Positions 11,931-24,484 of a DNA stretch of 64,000 nt are shown piece by piece. Each line of letters opens with the position of its first letter. Position 1 is the first letter of the stretch. A program made the translations under genes and the position numbers. This DNA is from Daldinia sp. FL1419. Lineage: Eukaryota; Ascomycota; Sordariomycetes; Xylariales; Hypoxylaceae. A model generated the notes under the pieces. That model was not told where the DNA came from and did no database searches. It saw nothing but the letters and a program-made list of their open reading frames with translations. Where the stretch lies: the NCBI GenBank assembly GCA_025201765.1, contig MU623358.1, positions 248,001 to 312,000 of the forward strand, read 5' to 3'.

Positions 11931-14006
11931 GAGTATCATAATTCATGCGGTATTCGATATGGCTTAGTCCGGCGACGAGCCTTCCCGATCCAATTCGATC
12001 GCTTTGACCGTCACGTCAGCCGTCTTAACAGGCCGTTTCCCGCCTGCGAGAATCGAATTACCTAGGAAAAAATCCCCTCAAAGGGGGTTCTCATAAAACT
12101 CTGGATAATCTTATTTTCCTTGCATTTGCATCTTGAATTATTAAAATTTAAGCATAACGAGCATTTATTTCTCGCCTGATTTACTACACCTATGTTTTCT
12201 ACTGCAATCTGTCCCTTCTGACCTCTTCATCGCTTTTCCATCTCATCGATGTCTGGGCATTCGACTTTCATAAGCTACTACCAATCATCAAAGATTGTGG
12301 GTTATACTATATTGCTCACGGGCTTTTCCGAAACCGACCTGAGGATTTACCTCTTCTCTTAATTTGAACCACCTCATTAATTCTTCCTTTTATCCCCTTA
12401 TGTTCATTTCCGGCATGACTCATGGCGTACACGATACGATACGGTTAGACCTCTCCATTACGCATTACATTAATGTGGGCGGTTAATATTTCTTGACGGA
12501 TTGGGACCTCGTACAGACTCTTTGAGTCAACCGGATCAAATCTTTCTTCAGATACCCCGTTTTCGCCCTCCCATATTATGGCCAGCAACATTGAGGAGAG
12601 AGGGAGGAGTGGCATTTTGACGAGAAGAATAAGGGGGCATGCTGTGATCTGTGCGCATTGTCGCAAGCAGTTATGAGTACGTAATTAGGGAAGACAAGAC
12701 CACGAGCAAACAACACAAGACTCAACACTCGCAAACTACTTGGCTGCAACAGACTAGTTTAGATGCAGGCTATGTTGAGCAAGGCCTACCTGTAGAAAGG
12801 GATTCTAGCGAATAGAGGTCTCTCAGGGGAGGATACCAAGGCAAAAGATGGACGTGGAGTGAGTAAGTAAGTGGGAACGTGACCAACTTGACAACATTAC
12901 GAGGAAAAGAAGGGGAGAAAAAAAAGCATTACATGTTGAAACTAATGTCTAGAAGGATTGCAACGGAGAAGTTCACGCCAAAGAAAAATAAAAGGGGCTA
13001 GTCAGTTGATGAGGTCGGAGTCTTCGTCGCCAATAGGTGAAGTCAAATCAAGTTTGTCGAGTTATATCATCGTAATGATGTCGTGTGTGTGAAGCCAATA
13101 CCCCCAAGAAAATCAATATCATTGTTTTGAATACTCTCATCTTCAAACTCCTATAATTATCGAAGGTAGTATATATGTGTCTTGATTTTCACACTCAAGT
13201 TTTGACTTGATTAATACGTCCCCGAAGCAAAATCTGTCCAAGAAGCGATTATAACAATGGTGAAGGTCTATCATCCCGAGGATATATGGTGAAAAATTAG
13301 GTAGGTAGGCACGAATAAGCGTACCATCGGCAATATTTCCTAAACAGTTCGCAGAAATGTCATGGCGTTATGCACTCATGTTGAACTCGGGGATTCTGAC
13401 TGGATATGGTGCCACGACTAGTTATATAGGGTAGCATAGAATCCTACAGCGTAACCTTGATATACACATGGTGATGGATATAACAGGTAAATAGGAAGCT
13501 CGGTTACATAGATGATTGAATCACGTAGGTAAATCATAAACTGAGGCAATGACTCTGCTCGCATCTGATATAACTCATAGGATACGTCTGTACTCGACTA
13601 AAAGGTCATAAATTTCTAGAAGGCATCTAAGATTAAAATAGGATCGGCATGTGCTAACTGCAAAAAGGGGTATAAGTGATCCTGATAATTGACTATTCGA
13701 AAATTCCGTACAAAAATGTAGACGGACTAGAAAACCGAGTATTGGATGATAGAAACTAACCTAACCTAGGCAATTGTATTAAATCTCACTTTCTATCGTC
13801 CTGTATCAAACACATAGACTACTTAGTTAGTTATAGTTAAAAGTAAAGTAGCGAGGTTCAACGATAGTTAATAAGACCAAGAGAATACTATGTTAGCCAT
13901 CGAGTATATATAGGAGGTAGGTATCTATGTATTCTCCTGTCTGGTTAGTTAGATAGGTAGGACCTTAGGAGGAGGCAGTTTCTGCGCCGACTTGACGTCC
14001 AAGAAA
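11931..14006. other. Intergenic, no gene seen
   Basis: About 2.1 kb between the convergent gis2 and DUF2235 genes. The first few hundred bases are likely the gis2 3' UTR. I see no protein-like frame, tRNA or strong repeat; TAGGTAGG words occur around 13300 and 13915-13960. Confidence 0.5.
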
Positions 14007-16200
14007 TCATAATCCACCCTGGTTGGGAGTATCCCTAACCCAGACCTCACCCACCGGATCCCCGTGATCTTGGACGCATTTCCACTCGCCAATACCATAT
14101 GACTCGGGGGCTATACGCATACCGCGTCCGCCACCGCCGACAATAAGGTTCCCGGGGCGATAGTATTTGTCGTGCTCCATGCGCCGAATTACAGAGCCAT
14201 GTATTCTGGCGGCATCAGGGATATCTCGGACCTCGCCGCATGGCAGCGGCCAGCGGATAGGCTTCCATGATCCGTCCGGCTGTAGGTCCATCCGCCGGAA
14301 TGGCATATACTCCACTACGTTACGCATATTAGTGGCTCGCTTCGCGGGTATCGAACGAAATGCGGGTATAGAAACAATAAACAAGTAAGGGATGGGGAGG
14401 TAACATACTTATTTTCCAGCTTATTACTTGACCTTTGCTTAGGCCTGACCCAAACTCTAGAGAGTCGTGGATCCTAGCTAAGTGTGCTTTTTGGAGCATA
14501 AGATGGAATGGCTGAGTTTCTATGTTGTTCTTTTCGTCCCGATCTTTATATTTGGAACGATCCCGATGTGTGGTAGACTGTGTATCAAAGCCAGAAGCGG
14601 CTCGACTTTCTGGGCTCGACTCGTTAATGCGGATGTCAGGAACGGATCCGTCATGATGGGTATTAGTGTCAGGTTCGTCGGAAACATCAGCGACTCCCAT
14701 TTCAACTAGTTTCTCATGGTCAAAGTTAAGACCTGCTCGTTGCGCTTCCCTGATCATGTAGGTTAGGGGTATATGACTGGCAGATTTGGTGTCTGGCATG
14801 ATCTCCCATCCACCTCCAACATCGCCATGGCCGCCGGCAAACCTATCTTAGCTTTAGTTATTTACTATAAGATATCATTTGACGACACGGGGACCTACCA
14901 GATCTCGTCAATGTCTTGCTCACCATCATCCGAATCCTCGTCGGCATCCATAGGAGCGGTCTCTGGCTTACCATTACCGACCCGACTGGATTCATCGATG
15001 GAGCTTCTTGTAGCCTGAGATCCGGACCGAGAACGAGGCCGGAATGCATGCTCATCAAGGGGGGCTAGAGCACCGCGCCGTCCTCTCTTCGACTTGTTGC
15101 CTACCCCCGAGCCCGCGATAGCACTTCGTCTAGCGCGATACTTTTCGTGCATGACTTCGTGTAAATGTCGGTGTGATTTATGGTTCTTCTTCAACCCCTG
15201 GTAAATAAGATCCTGTCTGAACTTGGCTCGACGTTCATCTATAGACACGCAGTGCCGAATGACCTACGAGTAACACTTGAGTCAAATGGACGCTATTGAT
15301 GGTTACAGGATGTAACCTACTTTGGCACTGCTTCTCGCAGTATATGGCATCTTTGACCTTTGCATCCATGCGGTTTCAAATCGAGGGACAGAGTTGACAG
15401 TATCAAAGAGCCCAAGAAATCGAATCCTCTCCACGGGACGGCTGAATGTCTCCCGAAATCCTTTCATGAAGCGATACATTTCGCGTCGTTTTTCCAGGTG
15501 TTCCTCAGTCTGGTCGGACTGGCGGCTTTGCCACTGAGAAAAGGCTTTCCAGGCGAAGGTGACCATCTCTTCATTCCCGTGAGAAAGTAAACCGATATAA
15601 TCGAGCATTTCCGCTAGAAAACGGGCTACGTAGGCTCCGCGAGAAAAGCCGAAAAAGTAGATCTCATCTCCCGGCTGATAGAAGCGCATGAGAAATCGAT
15701 AACCACCCACGACATGATGGTCGAAACTAGACCCGACGGCAGAGTCTTTGGCTTTCAAATACCATGATCGTATTCTAGCACTTAGGCTTGTGTGGGACAG
15801 GGAGTTGGACACGACATAGGTCCCTATACCTGGTTGGTAATAGTGATCTAATCTAACGGTCAGTAAGGTTGAATATTACCCATAGGTATCATACGATTTG
15901 CGTGATCGGTAGGTATAGGAGGATATTACACTGGCAACCCGATTCCCGATCCAAACATCTGAATATCTTCAAGATGTTGCTGTCGCTATCATCGCCCCTG
16001 AATTTGTTGCCCGTGCCATCGAAACACAGCACGAGCTTTCGGGGTGCATTACGCGTCTCTTTTGCTGGATTCATCGTTGTCCACGAGGGAGGATGGCCTT
16101 CCAGATCCCCGTCGAGACTAGAGGATGTTGTTACATGCCCTTTTGACCCCTCCGTTCCTCGCGAATTATACCCTTCGGGTGCTAGATGATACTGGTCCAT
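14007..16200 (-). CDS. DUF2235 alpha/beta-hydrolase domain protein
   Basis: Exons 16200-15930, 15847-15321, 15263-14899, 14842-14409 and 14314-14007 join without frame break to 634 residues. The DUF2235 fold (relatives include bacterial Tle1-type phospholipase effectors) is shown by KLVLCFDGTGN (about residue 55-65), YYQPGIGTY after the first junction, the nucleophile elbow GFSRGAYVARF (Ser about 159), LGLFDTVNSV (candidate acid) and FAGGHGDVGGGW (candidate His), so the Ser-Asp-His set is complete. Between acid and His there is an inserted basic and acidic low-complexity region (NKSKRGRRGAL..., DADEDSDDGEQD). The C-terminal part carries PFHLML and EYMPFRRMDLQPDG, common in fungal members. No signal peptide, so probably intracellular; substrate unknown. 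The gene stands alone between long spacers. Confidence 0.9.
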
Positions 16201-17473
16201 TGGAGAAGAGCAGGCCGGAAAGCGGTACTACAAGACACAACTTGGTGTTGAGCAACCCGTCATAGGTTTTTAGGTTATGTATACAGCGAGGTTCTACTGC
16301 AGATGTCGGGATAGTGTGAGGGAATCCCGCCAAGCTGAACTAGGCATACTATGTTAAACTATTGGATTCTCAGAGAGGCGTCTCGAGAGAAGGGGGGGGG
16401 GGTAGTACTGGAGAACATAATATCAATCGCATTTGGACTATCGATGACGAAAAAAGAAGATATTTTACTATAAAAGGCATGGAGCGGTTTCTCCCTTGAC
16501 AACGCCACGATGAATCGTGATGCTGATCGAGGTAGGTAGCTGAAAAGCACGTCTTGCTAAAACGAGACTGGAACTAGAAACCATGCAAATTGATTCGCTA
16601 GATTTATATTATACCGAAACAATAGCTACTTCATATGGGAAGCTTCCGTAAATCTAGAAATTTCTTATTTATCGGGTGGCTGGGCTCGATTCACGCGATG
16701 TAATTGCCATCTTCAAATCCCGAGTATAAATGGCAGACGCTTATATCTCGTAATATTTAATTGGTGGGACATTTATAGAGAAACTATTTCCACTGGATAG
16801 ATTTCAAGAACTGCACAGTGTTGATCAATACCAATTCTAGCCATTCAGCTATATGAAGATGAGAAAAAGACTGTTACAAGATGTAGCGGAGCACAACCGA
16901 CTGCCTTGCTTTGCAAATTGCAATACGCTAGTACGCTCTCCTGGGCTGTTTTGCTTTTCGATTAGCAGGAAATGGCGTCCAAGCGGTCGAATTATTGATC
17001 AAAGGACAGACTGCTAGATAATAGATATGTACATGTGTTAGCTGTAAGACATGATCGACTGGGTTTTGAGGGGGTTGGACCGCCACCACGCCTACATGGT
17101 ACACGGGAGCAGCAATAGGTAACCGTAATCTTTACACAGTTATAGTAGAGCGGTGAAATTACTCGGTGATTGTCTTTGCCTTTCCTTAGGAAACGCCCGC
17201 TCATCATGCATATAGATTATGTTGTAACCATTGTCATCGCCAATAGATACCTGGCCCTAGCCGCGCGTTCGCGAGAAGACACCAGACCATCTGTTTTCCG
17301 GGAAATCCCTCCGTTCGGACCATTGTTATGGGAGGAAGCTAGCTGGGACTTGTACTATGTACTGAAGCGAATCTAGTATATGTTAAGCAGGTCCCCAGGG
17401 CTCACTGGGCAACATCCCTCTCGATTATTCTTGAAACTCATATCCAAGGTCAACTCTTCTAAAGCAAGACATA
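16201..17473. other. Intergenic between divergent DUF2235 and ppo genes
   Basis: 1.27 kb that must contain both promoters. A G run lies at about 16393-16402. No supported gene. Confidence 0.5.
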
Positions 17474-20400
17474 ATGGGGAGTTTAACAACAGATGGTGAC
17501 GTTCATGGGACTACCAAAAATAAGCACCACCATGTCGATTCAAACAGCTTCACCACGAGGAGCAAGTCTTCAGAATCATCGTCTGGATCTTCCTCTAAGC
17601 AGAAACTGGGAAGTCCCCCAAAGGCCGACCGACAAGGCATTTCAGCTGTCTTTTCCCAATTTGGACAATTACTAAACGCCTCGCGACGGCCTCTACCCGG
17701 CCAAAATGGCGATGGAACCTACGATACCAAGGTCCAAAGGACAGGAATAAAGAAAGACCTGAAGTATATTAAGATGAAGGGTATGTTACTTTGTACCGTG
17801 GGGGGAAAAAAGGGTGCTTTGCTAAAGAATTGCAGATGTGAAAACCGTGATACAGCTGGTTTGCAGCAAGCTCAAGGGGGAACAGCTTGTGGATGACAAG
17901 ACGATGATTATGGAGCGCGTCATCCAGCTTGTCGCCGGACTACCTCATGGGTCGCGTCTCAGGGAGGAGTTAACCAACGCCTTCGTGGACGAACTCTGGG
18001 ACACCCTAGACCACCCACCTCTATTATATATGGGCGAAAAACATGAATACAGGATGGCAGATGGGTCGTGGAATAACCCGATGAGGCCCCAACTTGGGGC
18101 GGCTGGCTCAACATATGCTAGGAGCTGCCGTCCGGGCATCGTACCCCTAGGGGCTCTGCCAGACCCGGGGTTAGTATTCGAATCGGTCATGAAGAGGACC
18201 AAGTACCGCAAACACCCGAACAATGTCTCATCGGTGCTTTGGTACTGGGCCACCATCATCATACATGATCTCTTCTGGACTGACCACACCGATATGAGCA
18301 AGACCAAGACGTCATCCTACTTGGACCTCTCCCCTCTCTACGGAAGCAACCAGGCCATGCAGGATTCCATACGGACGTTCAAGGATGGGATGATGAAGCC
18401 TGATACCTACGCGGACAAGAGGCTTCTCGGATCCCCACCTGGGGTCAGCGTCCTCTTAATCATGTTCAATCGTTTCCACAACCACGTAGCAGCAAATCTA
18501 GCAGCGATCAACGAGGGTGGCCGCTTTACGCCACCGCGCGCGGGACTTAGCGAGGAAAAGGCTGCAGCTGCATGGAAGAAATACGACAACGATCTTTTCC
18601 AGACGGCCCGGCTTGTTACTTCAGGGCTATATATCAACATCACACTGGTTGACTACGTGAGGAACCTTGTCAACCTCAATCGAAGCAACACTGACTGGAC
18701 TCTCGACCCCCGTGTGGAGATGGGCCGCGATGCTGGGACTAAGTCGGGATCTGAGCGTGGCACCGGCAGTATGGTCTCAGCAGAGTTTAATCTCTGTTAT
18801 AGGTGAGCATCACAGTTAACCAAGTCTTAAAAACGAATGTCGCCTAACATGCTTCAGGTGGCACTCGTGCATCTCAGACAAGGACGATAAATGGGTGCAG
18901 GATTTCTTCCGTTCACTCTTCGACAAGGACCCGCTGGATCTAAGTCACCAAGACTTGGTTATGGGTTTCGCCAAGTTCGAACGCAGTATTCCTGACGAGC
19001 CTGCCGAAAGAGCCTTTGGAGGCTTCAAGCGAAACGCTGACGGTAAGTTCGACGACGACGATCTCGTGGGATGCATCAGCGACGCCATCGAAGACTGCGC
19101 AGGCGCCTTCGGGGGCCGCAACGTACCGGAATCGATGAAGCCCGTCGAAATCTTGGGTATCCTTCAGGGCCGAAAGTGGAACGTCGCAGGTTTAAACGAG
19201 TTCCGCAAACACTTTGGATTGAAACCATATGAGAAATTCGAGGACATCAACTCCGATCCTGAGATCGCCGACTCGCTCCGTCACTTATATGAACATCCCG
19301 ACTTTGTCGAGCTGTACCCGGGAATCGTTGCCGAGGAAGCAAAGGAGCCGATGGTCCCTGGTGTTGGAATCGCTGTAAGTCTTCCTATACGAGATGTATT
19401 AAGCGTGCCCACGGTGCTGATATCGTATAGCCTACTTACACCATTTCCCGAGTGATCCTCTCAGATGCTGTATGTTTGACTCGAGGAGACCGCTTCTACA
19501 CCACTGATTACCACCCACGCGGCCTGACATCTTGGGGCTATAATGAAGTCAACTATGACTTGAACATAAACCAAGGCTGTGTGTTCTACAAGTTATTCAT
19601 ACGAGCCTTCCCGAATCACTTCAAAGGGGACTCGGTTTATGCTCACTACCCTATGGTTGGTATGTTGACTACATGGACGCTTCATCCCATATGGACGTGA
19701 TAGCCGTGAAAGCTAACCTACCGTATAATTTCAGTTCCAAGCGAAACCAAGATGATTTTGACCAACTTGGGTCGGGTGCAGCACTTCAACTATGACCGCC
19801 CTTCGTTCGTCCCACCACGCGTTAACATCATGACGTCTATCGGGGCACAACATGTGCATGAGAATCAAGACAAGTATACCTCTATGAACGAAGAAGGCCT
19901 TTCGTTCCTCATGGGCCGTCGTGAGAACCGCTTTTTGCACTCGGGAAATCCGTCTTTCCACGATACCATGAAGAACGTCACGCAAGGTCAACTACATGAC
20001 GCAGATTGGAACTCTTATGTCAAGGGCTTCTACTCCCATACCACAGACCGCCTCATAAAGGAGAAGACCTATAAGTTAGCTGGTCAGAACTTCATTGACA
20101 TCGTCAGGGATGTAGGAAATTTCAGCCCAGTCCACTTTGCCTCACGCGTGTTCAACCTACCGCTCAAGACAAGGGAAAACCCGAAGGGTATCTTTACCGA
20201 GCACGAACTATACATGGCACTCGCAGTAGTTTCCATCTGTATATTCTCCGAGGCTGATCCCGTCCAGTCATTCCCGCTGAGACAGGCGACAAAGGCTGTC
20301 GCTAGCCAGTTAATCACGTTGATAGAGGCCAATGTAAAGTTGGTCACGGGCTTTGGATTTGGTGACCTATTTTCCGGGTTATCAAACAAGAGCGATCCGT

Positions 20401-21193
20401 TGGCATCGTATGGTAGCAATTTGATCAAAGCCTTGTCCAAAGCCGGAATGAGCAACTATGACATTGCATGGAGCCAGATCCTGCCAACTGCAGGGGCATC
20501 CGTACCGAATATCGCAGAAATGGTATGTCTCTTAGACTCTCCGAAACTGGTATTATACTAACTCGCCCCTCTACAGTTTGCCCAGGCGGTAGACTACTAC
20601 CTGTCCCCGGACGGATCCAAATATATCCCCGAAATCCACGGTATCGCGACCCTCCCGTCTTCGGGCGAGACTGACGCGTTACTGCTCGGATATTGCATGG
20701 AAGGTATCAGGCTCTTAGGAGTTTCCGGTTCATATCGCCAAGCAACAAGCGAGGATACGATCAAGGAGGACGATGACTATGAGATATTCGTCCGTCCGGG
20801 AGATCGCGTTTTCGTCAGCTATGTAAGTGGGAACATCCAAGTGGCTTAACGATTGGCTTGTAATGTACTGATATTGGGTTTTCAAAGGCTGGTATGGCTC
20901 AGGACACCGAGCATTTCCCTAACCCCGACAAAGTAAACCCACGCCGTCCTCGGGACGCCTACCCTTACTTTGCTGTTGGGTCACAGGTCCATCTTGGACG
21001 CGACACCAGCCAAGCAGGACTCGTCGAGATGTTCCGGTCCGTATTCAAATTGAAAAATGTGCGAAGAGCACCCGGGGCCCAAGGTGAACTCAAGAAGGTC
21101 TTGCAGCCTGAAGGCCTCTATAAGTATCTGAGAGAAGATAGGGGAGCATACTTCCCATTCCCTTGCACGATGAAGATATGCTACGATGATTAG
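17474..21193 (+). CDS. ppo: Psi-factor-producing fatty-acid oxygenase (Ppo / linoleate dioxygenase-P450 fusion), PpoC-like
   Basis: Ppo enzymes oxygenate linoleic and oleic acid to oxylipins that control sporulation and host interaction. Seven exons (17474-17780, 17836-18802, 18858-19374, 19431-19659, 19735-20522, 20577-20822, 20888-21193) give 1119 residues, the usual length. The N-terminal half is an animal-heme-peroxidase/cyclooxygenase-like domain: a distal His in ATIIIHDLFW (about 246), LDLSPLYGS, and the catalytic Tyr plus proximal His in YRWH (424-427), rebuilt across the exon 2/3 junction. The C-terminal half is P450-like (VNPRRPRDAYPYFAVGSQVHLGR). At the position of the heme-thiolate Cys in FxxGxxxCxG this protein has His (about 1053). 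Loss of that Cys is known for PpoC-type 10R-dioxygenases, which lack hydroperoxide isomerase activity, so I predict dioxygenase-only function. The last acceptor is AAAG. Confidence 0.93.
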
Positions 21194-22128
21194 GTAGTTT
21201 AGGGGTCATATGTACGTGGAGGGCAAGGAGGGGGGCGGTATTTTTTTATTAAAATATTTCGGGAAGAACTCAAACGTTTCGTTATATTACCTAGGCTACT
21301 TCCGATGCAGTGATTAGTTAGGAATAGAAACCCCTGATATGTTGCTATTACTGAGAATGCAAACTATTTTTTTCCTCATGGTAAATTCGGTCGAGTCTTG
21401 ATCTGGTTGCAGGATATTCCAACCTTTCTCATGTTAGGTACTTTGGGTACCCGGACAAGTCCCTAACCTAGCAAAGAGAGTATTATTGATAGCACGGTAT
21501 AGCACGTCGTATTATCCAATTTGGCGTCATTGGGTTCCCGTATTGTTCTTGAGCGTACGCTTACAACCGGACGAGGAAACCCGACTTGCATACCTAGCTT
21601 CTGGCCTATCGAAGCAAAGTAGTAACGGCGGCGGCGGCTTCAGACGCCCACGAGGAGAGTTTCCTACCCTGCCATGTGCATGACATGGAAGCCGTGTCTG
21701 AAAAGAGGGTGTGTACCTAGGTAGGTATTAAATAGTCGATAATGTGAGAGATATATATTGTTACTTAGATCTCGTTTCTTCACAACATGCCCACCCCCGA
21801 TCCCCCCGGAGCTGGTAGCTGAGCAGATCCTTGCTGGATCCGGTGCGCGAATTATGTCAAGCTTAATTTCCACAGAATGCAAGTGATGATAATTGGGGGG
21901 AGGTCAGGAGTCGAGTCGCACCGCCTCCTTAGACCTCTCTGGGGTTCAAAATGGCGCAAGGGGCTCAGAATAATGCTGACTTGTGCTGGACTCTTAACTA
22001 TCAAAAGTGCCCCTGATGTCCTTCTTGGCCGATGCTCATCCTTCGTTAATAATGTAGGGGACGTACATCCGTTTGACGACGAAATGCGAGTGTCGCTTGA
22101 GGATGTGAAAAATTCGTATAGCAGCCAA
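21194..22128. other. 3' flank of ppo, no gene seen
   Basis: About 0.9 kb. The AT-rich tract at 21240-21260 is a likely polyadenylation area of ppo. Nothing recognisable follows until the ATPase-like fragment. Confidence 0.45.
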
Positions 22129-22350
22129 GGAAAACGTTGTCTTCTATTTACTTTGTTAGCCTTGTTGTTATGCAAGGAACCGTCGACGAAATATTCTAAC
22201 GTCGAACGCCAACCAGGTACTTCACCTGTGCCCGTAGAACACTGGTTTCTTCCCTTTGCTTTCGGTTTCTTCATTTTATTATTCGACGAAGCGCGCAAGT
22301 TTCTGGTGCGAGATTACCCCGACGGGATACTGTCTAAGATGGCTTGGTGA
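22129..22350 (+). pseudogene. Probable C-terminal relic of a P-type (Na/K-ATPase-like, type II) cation ATPase
   Basis: The frame ending at 22350 finishes with about 73 residues that look like the last two transmembrane helices and tail of a type II P-type ATPase: a hydrophobic helix (LLFTLLALLLC), the loop TSPVPVEHWFLPFAFG, a second helix and FDEARKFLVRDYPDGILSKMAW at the stop. The DEARK...RxYPxG...W ending parallels Na/K- and H/K-ATPase alpha C-termini (DEVRK...RRxPGG). Upstream in the same frame (open from 21877) I see no further ATPase motifs; the DKTGT phosphorylation site and the rest of the roughly 1000-residue enzyme are absent from the window. It is therefore a truncated remnant, or possibly a last exon whose partner exons have decayed. 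Family assignment is from memory of the pattern and is moderate. Confidence 0.55.
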
Positions 22351-22524
22351 GATATATCATATCGGTATTCTATTAGATCGGGGTATTAGATCAGGGGGTT
22401 AAAGGGGGTGGGTGTTTCTATGAGAAGATATGACCTCTGTATGCTTCTCTATATACCCCGGAGTTTATGCCCAGTGGTGTTCTAATACATTACTAAAGCC
22501 GGGCTTCTCACGCTCATCTGGATA

Positions 22525-23803
22525 TCACATTCGTACTACTAATTTCTTTCCTTTCAAGTTTCCCTTCTTTAACATCTCTAAGCCCCCTTGGATTGAATGT
22601 AAGCCTCCGTCAATCAAATGTAGCTCCGGCAAGATTATCTGGCCCCTGTCCAACAGCTTTCCTAGTTCTCCAGTATAGCGGACGTTGCTCTTATCGAGAA
22701 CGAACTGCTTCATCTCGACCGTATGCACCTCGACGTTCTCGGGTACTGTCTCAGAACCCGACATCATAGCTAGCGGCGCGAAAGCGACGGGCTCGGTTTT
22801 CGATACGGCGCCGAGAGCCAGCGTCGCCGTTTTGGGGCCCACTAAGTCGATCACGCGCGTGAGGCTGTCGCCGGTGATAGCTCGAATCTCTTCTACGACA
22901 TTTTCGTCTGATTTTCCGTCTCTCACCACCACATGACTCGCTCCCAAGCGCTCGGATAACGATTTCGTCTCTGCAGAGTTGACCGTTATCACTTTAATCC
23001 CGCTAAGCCGCGCAATCTGTGTGGCAAATTGTCCCGTGACAGTAGATCCGCCCCAGATGAGAAGCCATCGCCCCTCCTCGACGTTCGTAGACTGCTGGGG
23101 AAATGGTACGTCTAGCCATTTCCACAACGTCATCGATGCTGTTAATGCTGCGACACCCAGGCATGCCGCAGCCTCAATGGGTACTCCAGAGGGGATAGGA
23201 AGAACCGTATGCGATGGTACGACTACGTATTCCTGGAAACAGCCAGCGCGTACATCCTTATAGTAGGTACTAGTCCAGACATAGTCGCCATGCTTGAAAC
23301 TCTCGACGGCAGAACCAACCTGAGCTACCACTCCCGACATTTCACGGCCCGTAACCTGGAAGTTCCTATCAGTCCTAGTTGTCTACCTAAGTAATACGGA
23401 AGGGCGACCTTACCCATGGAAACTCAGGCAAGCAAAAGTTATAATCAACAGATTTCCAATCGATAGGATTAAGGCCTACATAATGACCCCGAATCATAAT
23501 CTCATCGTCTCCGACCGTGGGCATGGGGAAGTCGTGACGAATCTCGTATTCGCCCTTGCGCGCCACGACGAGAGCCTTTTGCATAGCGGGGACGGCGAAT
23601 TCGGCGATGGACGCGTTGGCGGATTCATCCGTTGTCGTTGTCGTTGTCGTTGTCGGCGTCGAACTCTTCCGTATTCCCTCTATCAAATTGGAAGCTTCTT
23701 TCTCATTCGAGCTCGACTTTATTCTTATCTTCCGCAAGAGCGTGCGAACCGTCTTCCACGAGTTTCTGCCGACGTGGGCACGTCCGAGTTGCGTTTCCGT
23801 CAT
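22525..23803 (-). CDS. Medium-chain dehydrogenase/reductase (zinc-less alcohol dehydrogenase / enoyl-reductase type)
   Basis: Exons 23803-23414 and 23355-22525 give 406 residues. The GroES-like domain contains HDFPMPTVGDDEIMIRGHYVGLNPIDWK and VTGREMSGVVAQVGS; the Rossmann domain contains WLLIWGGSTVTGQFATQIARLSGIKVITV, and the end has GGLEMLKKGNLKGKKLVV. No zinc-binding Cys/His set is visible, matching the ToxD/trans-enoyl-reductase-like branch of fungal NADPH-dependent reductases. Relatives serve both general metabolism and polyketide pathways; no polyketide synthase lies in the window, so the substrate is unknown. The first 73 residues include a Thr run and no MDR homology; an internal ATG at 23584 (AVPAMQKALVV) matches the usual family start and may be the true one. 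It is tail-to-tail with the ATPase relic. Confidence 0.88.
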
Positions 23804-23917
23804 AGCTGCGATAACGCCAGGTCTGCTACGTATAAGTGTACCAGATAGATAGCTTTACTTCGAGGGAACCTATCGTCACCTGTCTCGGCGAGTATATCAC
23901 AGCTATCTCGATATGAA

Positions 23918-23952
23918 CGCAACTCGCAGCTCGCAACTCGCAACTCGCAACT
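23918..23952. repeat. Five 7-base tandem units (CGCAACT)
   Basis: CGCAACT, one variant CGCAGCT, then three more CGCAACT units in a row, upstream of the reductase gene. Confidence 0.9.
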
Positions 23953-24443
23953 CGTACTTGCGATGTTGACAGTAAAGGTACTTGTTCTTAAAACCATTCA
24001 TCATTATTAATGATTTGCAGCTACCGGGAAAGACGGGTTGCTCGTTACGTCGCCAGGGGACTTATCGACCCCGATCCGGACCAATGTGGTGAATATGCAG
24101 TCGCACGCCATCAGCACGCCATCGACTAGGGTGGCCTGCTTACATATAAAAAGAGGCGAAGGGATTCCGTGGGGTGGAGTACTATGTAAACAAGAATAGA
24201 TATCTTTTCCGATTCGGCCGTGGGGATGCATTTTGATAATCGGTCGGAGAAAGTGGTACGGAAATACGTAGATATATAATTACCTTTTATATAAATATGG
24301 TCGTAGGTAAATATCGACGTCGGTTACTGATTCGAAGTCAGCTCCGAGTCCGGTGCCGCGAGTGTGTGGGGTTGCATAAGATTGCGGGTAGCCGGTGTAG
24401 CTTTGATAATCAGGACCTACCTATTACCTATAGAACTACCTAC

Positions 24444-24484
24444 TAACCTAGGTAGGTACCTATGTAGGTAGGTAGGTAGGTAAG
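24444..24484. repeat. TAGG/CCTA tetramer array with palindromic TACCTAGGTA-like core
   Basis: ACCTAGGTAGGTACCTA followed by five GTAG units; a strong example of the palindromic word that recurs throughout the window. Confidence 0.85.
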
